Assembly: GCA_036752465.1 (NCBI GenBank)
Contig: DAIOSQ010000039.1
Span: forward strand, 1-17,206
DNA from: DAIOSQ01 sp036752465
Lineage (GTDB): Bacteria > Pseudomonadota > Gammaproteobacteria > Legionellales > Legionellaceae
Length of the DNA: 17,206 bases
Direction: 5' to 3'
In this document: piece by piece, positions 5,541-12,608 of the stretch
How the letters are laid out: every line of letters starts with the position of its first letter
Position numbering within the stretch: position 1 is the stretch's first letter
Translations under genes and position numbers: made by a program
Notes under the pieces: generated by a model
Databases searched by the model: none
What the model was told of the DNA's origin: nothing
What the model saw: only the letters and a program-made list of their open reading frames with translations

Positions 5541-7346
5541 TTGAGCGATCTAACGCGAATCCGTAATTTTTCAATCATTGCGCATATCGACCATGGCAAA
5601 TCGACTTTAGCCGACCGCTTCATTCAATTATGCGGTGGGCTTGCTGCTCGTGAAATGGCAGCACAAGTGCTTGATTCTATGGATATCGAACGTGAGCGTG
5701 GCATCACCATCAAAGCGCAATGCGTCTCTTTGCACTACAAAGCCCGCGATGGTCAGACCTATTTGCTGAATTTCATTGATACCCCCGGACATGTTGACTT
5801 CAGTTATGAAGTGTCGCGCTCACTGGCTGCGTGCGAAGGTGCTATTTTGGTAGTGGATGCTGCGCAAGGAGTAGAAGCACAAACCGTAGCCGTCTGTTAT
5901 ACCGCGATAGACCAAGGTTTAGAAGTTTTACCGGTACTCAATAAAATCGACTTGCCGCAAGCGGAACCTGAACGAGTCATTGCTGAGATTGAAGATATTA
6001 TTGGTGTAGATGCTCATGATGCCCTGCGTGTCAGCGCAAAAAGTGGCGTAGGTGTCGAAGATGTCTTGGAGGGCCTCGTCAGCAGAATCCCACCCCCGCA
6101 AGGTGCGATTGACGAACCTTTGCAAGCCTTGATCATCGATTCATGGTTCGATAGTTATTTAGGCGTAGTTTCTCTGGTGCGCATCGTCAATGGTGCGCTG
6201 GCCAAAGGCTATAAAATGCGCGTGATGTCTACCGGCAAACATCACATAGTCGATCAGGTGGGAATTTTCACCCCCAAGCGCACGCCAACCGAGATCTTGC
6301 AAGCCGGAGAGGTTGGTTATGTGGTCGCTGGCATCAAAGATATCCATGGCGCCCCGGTAGGCGATACACTTACGCTTGAGAAAAATCCTGCACAAAACCC
6401 ACTTCCCGGATTTTTGCGGGTCAAACCACAGGTGTATGCTGGCTTGTTTCCTATCAGCTCCGATGATTTTGAAGATTTTCGTGAGGCCTTGGCCAAGCTC
6501 AGCTTGAACGATGCGTCGTTGTTTTATGAGCCTGAATCGTCAGAAGCTTTGGGCTTTGGTTTTCGTTGTGGCTTTCTAGGAATGCTGCATATGGAAATCA
6601 TTCAAGAGCGACTTGAGCGCGAATATAACCTAGAACTTATTTCCACCGCACCTACTGTGGTCTATCAGGTAATCACCCATAAAGGTGATACCCTGATGAT
6701 TGATAACCCCTCACAATTACCAGCTAACCAATATATCGACAAAATGTTCGAACCCATCGTACGTGCCAACATTTTGGTGCCACAAGATTATCTGGGCCAA
6801 ATCATCAGTCTGTGTGTAGAACGGCGTGGCGTACAAGTCAATATGACATTTAGTGGTCGGCAGGTGTCTGTTACCTACGATATGCCCATGAGCGATGTAG
6901 TGTGTGATTTTTTTGATCGTTTGAAATCGGTAAGCCGCGGCTACGCTTCACTGGATTACAATTTTTTGCGCTTTGACGAGGCTGATTTGGTCAAATTGGA
7001 TGTGCTCATTAATGGCGATAAAGTGGATGCTCTAGCTGTCATTGTGCACAGAAGCAATGCACAATCTCGTGGTCGATTATTAACCGAAAAAATGCAGGAA
7101 TTAATCCCCCGGCAAATGTTTGATGTGGCGATACAAGCAGCATTGGGAGGTCATATTATTGCCCGGCAAACCGTAAAAGCCCTGCGAAAAAATGTCATTG
7201 CCAAGTGTTATGGAGGCGATGTCAGTCGCAAACGCAAGCTGTTAGAAAAGCAAAAAGCCGGCAAAAAACGCATGAAACAGTTAGGCCACGTAGAAATCCC
7301 CCAAGAAGCCTTTATGGCTGTATTTCAAACTGACAGGAAAAAATAA
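5541..7346 (+). CDS. lepA: Elongation factor 4 (LepA), back-translocating GTPase
   Basis: This is a 601-residue LepA/EF4, a ribosome-binding GTPase that can reverse translocation and aids initiation and ribosome assembly. The G1 loop is AHIDHGKST (14-22). Switch II DTPGH, the NKID guanine-specificity motif and elongation-factor domains II and III follow. The LepA-specific C-terminal domain ends with VIAKCYGGDVSRKRKLLEK and EAFMAVFQTDRKK. Length matches the family. The start is TTG at 5541, because only this frame gives the normal MSDLTRIRNFSIIAHIDHG N-terminus. An ATG 13 bases upstream (5528) is out of frame and encodes only 12 residues before stopping at 5566, inside lepA. The Shine-Dalgarno is weak (GAG, 8 bases upstream). 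The stop codon overlaps the lepB start by one base (TAATG). Confidence 0.97.
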   Translation: MSDLTRIRNFSIIAHIDHGKSTLADRFIQLCGGLAAREMAAQVLDSMDIERERGITIKAQCVSLHYKARDGQTYLLNFIDTPGHVDFSYEVSRSLAACEGAILVVDAAQGVEAQTVAVCYTAIDQGLEVLPVLNKIDLPQAEPERVIAEIEDIIGVDAHDALRVSAKSGVGVEDVLEGLVSRIPPPQGAIDEPLQALIIDSWFDSYLGVVSLVRIVNGALAKGYKMRVMSTGKHHIVDQVGIFTPKRTPTEILQAGEVGYVVAGIKDIHGAPVGDTLTLEKNPAQNPLPGFLRVKPQVYAGLFPISSDDFEDFREALAKLSLNDASLFYEPESSEALGFGFRCGFLGMLHMEIIQERLEREYNLELISTAPTVVYQVITHKGDTLMIDNPSQLPANQYIDKMFEPIVRANILVPQDYLGQIISLCVERRGVQVNMTFSGRQVSVTYDMPMSDVVCDFFDRLKSVSRGYASLDYNFLRFDEADLVKLDVLINGDKVDALAVIVHRSNAQSRGRLLTEKMQELIPRQMFDVAIQAALGGHIIARQTVKALRKNVIAKCYGGDVSRKRKLLEKQKAGKKRMKQLGHVEIPQEAFMAVFQTDRKK

Positions 7347-8101
7347 TGACTTTCCCTCTGTTGCTTGTATTAATCTCGCTACTCACCGGTATCATCACCC
7401 TCTGTGATATGCTGTTTTGGCAGAAAAAACGCCCTGCCCAGCAATTGCCACCAAAAATCATTGAACAGGCCAGATCATTTTTCCCTGTTTTCCTCACCGT
7501 ATTGCTGCTGCGTTCATTCATAATTGAGCCTTTTCGCATACCTTCCAGTTCATTAGAGCCGACGCTGTTGGTGGGCGATTTCATCGCGGTTAATAAGTTC
7601 TCATATGGCTTGCGTTTGCCGGTTATCGAAAAGAAAATAATTCCAGTAGCCACGCCAAAAACAGGAGAAATTGCGATTTTCCGCTGGCCACCTGATCCCA
7701 AATATGACTTCATCAAACGGGTTATTGGTGTACCGGGCGATAAAATCGGTTATCACAATAAAGTGCTCACCATCAATGGCAAAACAATGCAACAGACTTT
7801 CAAAGAGTATACAGTCGATCCCAGTTCTGGCCATACGGTCGCTTTATATAGCGAGAATTTAAATGGCATCGTCCACGACATTTTCCGCCGACCGCAAGCG
7901 CCAGCCTTTGATTTCGATATTACAGTGCCGCAAGGTCATTACTTCATGATGGGTGATAATCGCGACGACAGCGCTGACAGTCGTTTTTGGGGCTTTGTTG
8001 CCGATGAAAATTTGCGCGGTAAAGCCATGCTGACCTGGTTCAGCTGGGACAGCAGTTTGGCTAGAGTGCGCTGGTGGCGCATAGGTCATTTTATTCGTTG
8101 A
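7346..8101 (+). CDS. lepB: Signal peptidase I (LepB)
   Basis: This 251-residue type I signal peptidase removes signal peptides from exported preproteins on the outer face of the inner membrane. Two membrane helices are visible (about 5-25 and 46-61), followed by the catalytic region. Box B is IPSSSLEPTLLVGD, with nucleophile Ser69. The usual PSxSM is PSSSL here, so Leu replaces the common Met. The general base is Lys124 in DFIKRVIGVPGD. Box E, GDNRDDSADSRFWGFV, starts at 203. The serine-lysine dyad is intact, so the enzyme should be active. It is somewhat shorter than the E. coli enzyme but normal for the family. The start ATG overlaps the lepA stop, and its own stop TGA is part of the rnc Shine-Dalgarno, so the three genes are tightly cotranscribed. 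Confidence 0.96.
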   Translation: MTFPLLLVLISLLTGIITLCDMLFWQKKRPAQQLPPKIIEQARSFFPVFLTVLLLRSFIIEPFRIPSSSLEPTLLVGDFIAVNKFSYGLRLPVIEKKIIPVATPKTGEIAIFRWPPDPKYDFIKRVIGVPGDKIGYHNKVLTINGKTMQQTFKEYTVDPSSGHTVALYSENLNGIVHDIFRRPQAPAFDFDITVPQGHYFMMGDNRDDSADSRFWGFVADENLRGKAMLTWFSWDSSLARVRWWRIGHFIR

Positions 8102-8109
8102 GGTCAATT

Positions 8110-8784
8110 GTGACAGAAAAGTTAGCTCGCTTGTGTAGAAAATTGGATTACAGCTTCCAGGATCCGCACTATTTACAGCAAGCGCTAACGCATCGCAGCG
8201 CCAGCCATGTCAACAACGAGCGCTTAGAGTTCCTAGGGGATGCCATTTTGAGCTTTGTCATGGCTAACGCATTATATCAACAGTTTTCCCAACAAAGTGA
8301 AGGCAAACTAAGTAGGCTACGTGCACACTTGGTCAAAGGCGAGACTTTGGCACAAATCGCGCTGCAAATCAATTTGGGCGATCATCTCAACCTAGGCCAG
8401 GGGGAGCTTAAAAGCGGTGGCTTTCGCCGTGAGTCCATCTTGGCTGATGCACTGGAGGCAGTGTTCGCAGCAATTTATCTAGACGGCGGTATCTCAGCCG
8501 CAGAAACTGTCATTTTGCATCTGTTTGCAGCGCATCTTCAAGACAACCGCTTGCAAGATAATTTAAAAGATCACAAAACCCAACTACAAGAATATGTACA
8601 AGCTCATCAATATCCTTTGCCGCAGTATGTTTTGACAGATATCGAAGGTAAAGATCATCAACAAATATTTCATGTCAGCTGTCAAGTGCCTGGCTTACCA
8701 CAAATCGCGCACGCTGCGCGTGATACGCGGCGCAAAGCTGAACAAGAAGCGGCTAAGAAGCTATTGGCTGCTATATTGAAATAA
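8110..8784 (+). CDS. rnc: Ribonuclease III
   Basis: This 224-residue RNase III cleaves double-stranded RNA, including rRNA precursors. The endonuclease domain carries the signature ERLEFLGDA (37-45) and LADALEAVFAAIYLDGG (111-127). All expected metal and catalytic residues are present: Glu37, Glu40, Asp44, Asp113 and Glu116. The C-terminal double-stranded-RNA-binding domain spans about 153-222 and ends in RRKAEQEAAKKLL. The start is GTG 8110, set by GAGG (8100-8103) with 6-base spacing; the frame could extend to 8074 but that would intrude into lepB. Length equals the E. coli enzyme within two residues. In most gammaproteobacteria era follows directly. Here the next gene is an ankyrin-repeat protein, so the operon is broken after rnc. 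Confidence 0.96.
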   Translation: MTEKLARLCRKLDYSFQDPHYLQQALTHRSASHVNNERLEFLGDAILSFVMANALYQQFSQQSEGKLSRLRAHLVKGETLAQIALQINLGDHLNLGQGELKSGGFRRESILADALEAVFAAIYLDGGISAAETVILHLFAAHLQDNRLQDNLKDHKTQLQEYVQAHQYPLPQYVLTDIEGKDHQQIFHVSCQVPGLPQIAHAARDTRRKAEQEAAKKLLAAILK

Positions 8785-8811
8785 GCGCATATATGTGTAA
8801 AATTTATTTCG

Positions 8812-8841
8812 TTAAAAAGATAAACTCTTGATAACTATGAT
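8812..8841 (+). promoter_or_regulatory. Candidate promoter of the ankyrin-repeat gene
   Basis: TTAAAA (8812-8817) and TATGAT (8836-8841) are 18 bases apart; a second TATGAT overlaps at 8841-8846. A start near 8848 would exclude the upstream ATG at 8842 and leave a leader of about 33 bases before ATG 8881. This suggests the gene is expressed independently of the lepA operon. Confidence 0.33.
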
Positions 8842-8880
8842 ATGATTGTCAACTTATTAAACAGTAAGAGAGCTACCTTC

Positions 8881-10836
8881 ATGACCATCCTTTATGACGC
8901 CGTAATGAAAGCAGACCTTGCACAAGTAACTGCATGCATTGAAGAAGGTGTTGATGTCAACGAACCCGTGGTGACTGCTGATGGGTACAATTATGCATTG
9001 AATTTGGCGGCGTCCCAAGGACTTACAGAAATTGCTGACCTATTGCTGGCGCATGGCGCGTGGGTCAATATGCGTGACGCAGCAGGCCATACGCCCATAG
9101 AGTATGCTGAAGAATATGAATACTCGGAGCTGGTCAAACTCCTGCAAACATACGCCCAACAAACATGTCCACCCAAAGAAGATACTGAACTTGAGCGTAC
9201 CTTTTATACAGCAATCACCACCGGTGATCTTTCATCATTTCAGCATCTATATGCTTCGGTCGCCGAAACCGAAGAGACCATGCTGAAAGCCTCTGAATTA
9301 CTGGTCAAACGCATTTGTCAAGAACAATCTGCGGAAACCTATCAAAACACATGGTTACCCATGATAAACACCTGTGCCGACAATCCACATTTTTTAACCT
9401 ACTTGTATTATGACCAATACCGATATGGCTTCAACCCAGAAGAGGCTTGGTGGAATATAAGCACCATTGCACGTTTGTATGCCAATAATTGCTGGGAGTT
9501 GATTGATCTTATGCTGGCGCAAATCGACGATATTCACGTCTATCCAGCCATGGTTTGTGACAACCACGTCATCAATTGCTTAGCCATGGCAATTATGTTG
9601 TACTCAAATCCGCAACAACTGGATTTCATACGCAAACTTATCGAAGCATACGAATTTCCTTCACTATTTACGCAGCAACCAGCCAATGCCTGTATCGTGA
9701 GTATTTATCGGGATGAAGATTTTGCACAAATCACATCGCTCAACCCGTTCAGCAAAAAACGCGACCTGTGCAATACACTCATAAAAGAAGATAACGCTTT
9801 GGCACTCGCCATAACCATCAATCGCAGCAACACTAAGGAATTGATTGCCTATTTAGCTGACCATGTCTCAGATCATGCATTGGTGCTGGCAACAGCACAT
9901 CATTTAAATCAAAAAAATATCACGTGCCGCCTTTGGTTCACAAAACCCTCGGCTGCTGGCCCAATCAAGATTTATATGGATAAATCCAGCTGTGATGCAG
10001 CATGCCTATCCACATCCCAGGTTCAGGCTGCAGCATTCGCTAACACCTCTGTCCATAGCGAACCATCCCCGCGCCCAAATTTTATGTTTTATTTTATGAA
10101 CGGACTCGCATGCGCAGAAGACCATAAAGGCTATGCAGTGGCTGAAATTTTATTAGATAAACTCCACCAACGCTTCTGTGCGCATGAAAAGTCAGACATG
10201 CTCCATAAATTTTTCGCTGAATTCATCACACAGAGTACCGCAACTGATCACACACCAGCGGATAAGCTAGATTACCTACTTGCTGCACAGATGATGCTTA
10301 TGATGATCCCAAAGCCCAGCTTAAACGATATAGAAAAAATGCTACAAAGTTTTTTGTACAAGATAAAAGTACTTAAACAATTATTCAGCACCAAAAACCA
10401 CCCGCAAATTCAGGTTCAATACAACATGGCCTCCGAATATTTGAACGCATCCTTAAACGAATACAACCAAACTGATAGAATTAATTTTAAACAAAATAGC
10501 AAGATTTACCAAAAAATGGCTTGCTATATGCCCAGTACTGATAACCTTACCCTACCAGCAACGCTGGCGACCAAGACATCTGCCAATCCTGCAGTCGTCG
10601 GCACAGCTGCAATTGACATGGCAGCTATGAGACCTACTGAAGAGATGAGCTCTCCATTTCCCCCACCCAACAAAAAAACCACTTTATCACTGTTTCGCAA
10701 CCTTAACAAAAAATCTACGCATCCCGATGCAACCATACACCCAGAACGAGAGGAACAATCAGAATCATCGGAGTTGGATGCACGAGAACCGACTCCGCTT
10801 GAAAAAAAGGCAAGCCTAACCCCCAACTTGAAATAA
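8881..10836 (+). CDS. Ankyrin-repeat protein, candidate secreted effector
   Basis: This 651-residue protein is mostly unrecognised. The N-terminal 95 residues form about three ankyrin repeats: LYDAVMKADLAQVTACIEEG (4-23), YALNLAASQGLTEIADLLLA (38-57) and the canonical TPIEYAEEYEYSELVKLLQ (71-89). Ankyrin repeats bind proteins and are common in bacterial effectors aimed at eukaryotic hosts. The middle (about 100-540) is largely helical, with no motif I can name and no signal peptide or membrane segment. The C-terminus is polar and disordered (about 585-651). It contains EEQSE within the last 28 residues, amid many Glu/Ser residues, which fits the acidic EExxE feature described for Dot/Icm type IV substrates. 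The start is ATG 8881 with AAGAGAG 8 bases upstream; an in-frame ATG at 8842 probably precedes the transcript start. It sits where era would be expected. Effector status is inference; no Dot/Icm gene is in the window. Confidence 0.8.
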   Translation: MTILYDAVMKADLAQVTACIEEGVDVNEPVVTADGYNYALNLAASQGLTEIADLLLAHGAWVNMRDAAGHTPIEYAEEYEYSELVKLLQTYAQQTCPPKEDTELERTFYTAITTGDLSSFQHLYASVAETEETMLKASELLVKRICQEQSAETYQNTWLPMINTCADNPHFLTYLYYDQYRYGFNPEEAWWNISTIARLYANNCWELIDLMLAQIDDIHVYPAMVCDNHVINCLAMAIMLYSNPQQLDFIRKLIEAYEFPSLFTQQPANACIVSIYRDEDFAQITSLNPFSKKRDLCNTLIKEDNALALAITINRSNTKELIAYLADHVSDHALVLATAHHLNQKNITCRLWFTKPSAAGPIKIYMDKSSCDAACLSTSQVQAAAFANTSVHSEPSPRPNFMFYFMNGLACAEDHKGYAVAEILLDKLHQRFCAHEKSDMLHKFFAEFITQSTATDHTPADKLDYLLAAQMMLMMIPKPSLNDIEKMLQSFLYKIKVLKQLFSTKNHPQIQVQYNMASEYLNASLNEYNQTDRINFKQNSKIYQKMACYMPSTDNLTLPATLATKTSANPAVVGTAAIDMAAMRPTEEMSSPFPPPNKKTTLSLFRNLNKKSTHPDATIHPEREEQSESSELDAREPTPLEKKASLTPNLK

Positions 10837-10851
10837 GCTCATACGCGCGAT

Positions 10852-10878
10852 GGATCCCAACGGCGGCACTCCGTTTTG
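10852..10878 (+). terminator. Weak hairpin after the ankyrin-repeat gene
   Basis: AACGG and CCGTT form a 5-bp stem around CGGCACT, about 20 bases after the stop codon, followed by only a short T-containing stretch (TTGG). It could end the transcript of the ankyrin gene, but it is a weak structure. The rest of the 149-base gap to the next gene holds a short dyad, ACATG/CATGT (10929-10946), and no clear consensus promoter. Confidence 0.2.
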
Positions 10879-10985
10879 GTAACTTAATCACTGCTTAAGG
10901 TAAGTCTGGCATACTACAAACCAAATAGACATGAATACTCACATGTTATCTAAGCGATTGTGCTGTTCTTGAATAGAGAAAGTTT

Positions 10986-12608
10986 ATGAAAAATGTTTCT
11001 TTTTGTTTGTATGCTAAAAAGCCTGAAGGGCAAGATTATTCTGTAGATAAACTATTCGCAGAAATTGACAATATCATCGGTCACATAGCCGGCTTTAGGC
11101 ATGCCGCAGCCCAGTTTGGACATAGAGACGCAGAGCAACCGTTTTTTGACATCCACGTATTATTCCTTAACCTCCCATCTACAAAACAGAGAATTTTTGC
11201 AGAGTTCGAGGCTAAATTGAAGGATAAATTCTATGCTAGCGTTGAAAATGACGAAGACGTGTATTTTCGGATAGTAACCATCGGACAATTTACCTTGTCT
11301 TCACGCGAGCTCCGCTATTTATCTACGGCCCAAAATGATGGTGATATCATTGATTTGATGAAAATTAAAGTCTCAATCACACCTCAAAATCGGGGCAAGC
11401 ATCATATAATATTGGACAGCAATACCGTTATTTTAAATTACCACGAGATGTATGCAAAGACATTTTTATGTGCTGACAAGGCCAAATTCTACATCAATGT
11501 ATATTCAGAAACCCACAAATTTACCATCAACAATAAATGCGTTTTTTTGCCTGCATATCATAGTACCCAAGGTCTATTAGAGACCAGATATGAGCATTTT
11601 TTAACTCATAACAAAATAGACAAATCATACAAAGAGCATAAACTAAAGATATATAATCATATTTTTACTATGGCCTTGAAAGACATTGGTGTTATCAACG
11701 AGCGTGGATTTGTCGATTTCAGCGATGCAGAAATATTTGACATAACCGCCGCTATCGCCCCCAGAGTCCTGCAAACATGGAATCAGGACGCACTGTTGTT
11801 GGCAAGATTCCCATGCTTGCAAACAGCGATGCACAACTCTGCCTGGATGATCGATGTTCAGGTTGCTCATCCAACAAGAACGATCCCGTTTGGCGTAGCT
11901 GAGTTCATAGGATACCTTCGCAAGCATACCACTGGACTGTGCGGCCCCAAGAATATCCAAAAGCATGATCAGCTATTTCATCGCTATGCGCATATCGAGG
12001 CAGAATTGACTTACTTGGAAGAGTTTATTTATGCGCAAATAATAAATAAAACGCACGAGCGCAGCGAATTTATCCGGGATATTATAAATTTTTTGTCGAC
12101 ACAGTCTCGCTCACAACCGGGTTTCACAAGCCGAACCGAAACCAGATTGATTGCATGCATAGATCGCACGCAGGCAGCAATTGCTGTCGAAGAATCGGCA
12201 AGCAGTGTACCTAAAGCCCAGACACCAGAATTTTGTTTTGACTTGAGATGCGTTTTATCCAGCGAGCTTACAACAGAAAGTCCAACATCACAGCTCTCAT
12301 CAGGTAGGACAACTGAGCAGTCATTGTCAAGCATCAGCCCAGTATCACTCATCACCTGCACGACAACAGATGAGTCTGATCGCTCAAGCATCGCCAGCAA
12401 CACAACCATGTCTTGCGATTCTAGCGATAACTCTGCAGTTGTTTGTTCGTATGAATCGGTCAGTACGCCACTAAAAATCCTGCCAAGACAGCCCATGTTT
12501 TTTAGTCCAGCCGCGGGACAACCTGCCACCCCATCTGTGGCCTGTAATGAGAATGCAGAAAAACCCAGCAATACAACAACATCCTTCGCAACCTTAGGCC
12601 TACTATGA
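10986..12608 (+). CDS. Unrecognised 540-residue protein with Ser/Thr-rich tail
   Basis: I cannot assign a family. The start is ATG 10986, preceded by purine-rich AGAGAAAG. Residues 1-400 look like a folded domain or domains with no signal peptide or membrane segment. Residues 400-540 are low-complexity, rich in Ser, Thr and Pro, and probably disordered (for example SSISPVSLITCTTTDESD). A segment near 118-147 (NDGDIIDLMKIK, then GKHHIILDSNT) loosely resembles the spacing of conserved Asp residues and the DxD-like motif in GT-A-fold toxin glycosyltransferases. The match is weak and DSN is not a proper DxD. The folded half is AT-rich: hand counts of single 60-base lines give about 30% GC at 11401-11460 and 28% at 11641-11700, against 53% at 6181-6240 in lepA. 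Its stop overlaps the gltX stop region by 6 bases. With the ankyrin gene it forms an accessory pair, possibly encoding secreted effectors. Confidence 0.75.
   Translation: MKNVSFCLYAKKPEGQDYSVDKLFAEIDNIIGHIAGFRHAAAQFGHRDAEQPFFDIHVLFLNLPSTKQRIFAEFEAKLKDKFYASVENDEDVYFRIVTIGQFTLSSRELRYLSTAQNDGDIIDLMKIKVSITPQNRGKHHIILDSNTVILNYHEMYAKTFLCADKAKFYINVYSETHKFTINNKCVFLPAYHSTQGLLETRYEHFLTHNKIDKSYKEHKLKIYNHIFTMALKDIGVINERGFVDFSDAEIFDITAAIAPRVLQTWNQDALLLARFPCLQTAMHNSAWMIDVQVAHPTRTIPFGVAEFIGYLRKHTTGLCGPKNIQKHDQLFHRYAHIEAELTYLEEFIYAQIINKTHERSEFIRDIINFLSTQSRSQPGFTSRTETRLIACIDRTQAAIAVEESASSVPKAQTPEFCFDLRCVLSSELTTESPTSQLSSGRTTEQSLSSISPVSLITCTTTDESDRSSIASNTTMSCDSSDNSAVVCSYESVSTPLKILPRQPMFFSPAAGQPATPSVACNENAEKPSNTTTSFATLGLL

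Noticed and set aside
7312..7716. 134-codon minus-strand open frame
   Set aside because: It is antisense to the lepA end and lepB. The plus-strand genes are unmistakable and this frame has no recognisable domain.
8842..8880. Upstream in-frame ATG of the ankyrin protein
   Set aside because: It falls at or before the likely transcript start and has no ribosome site. AAGAGAG at 8866-8872 serves ATG 8881.
10929..10946. ACATG/CATGT dyad before the 540-residue orphan gene as an operator
   Set aside because: A 5-bp dyad with an 8-base loop is expected by chance; no consensus regulator site is recognised.
12029..12571. 180-codon open frame on the minus strand
   Set aside because: It lies wholly within the 540-residue orphan gene on the opposite strand, over its Ser/Thr-rich tail, where skewed codons suppress antisense stops. 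There is no ribosome site and the composition resembles a frame shadow.
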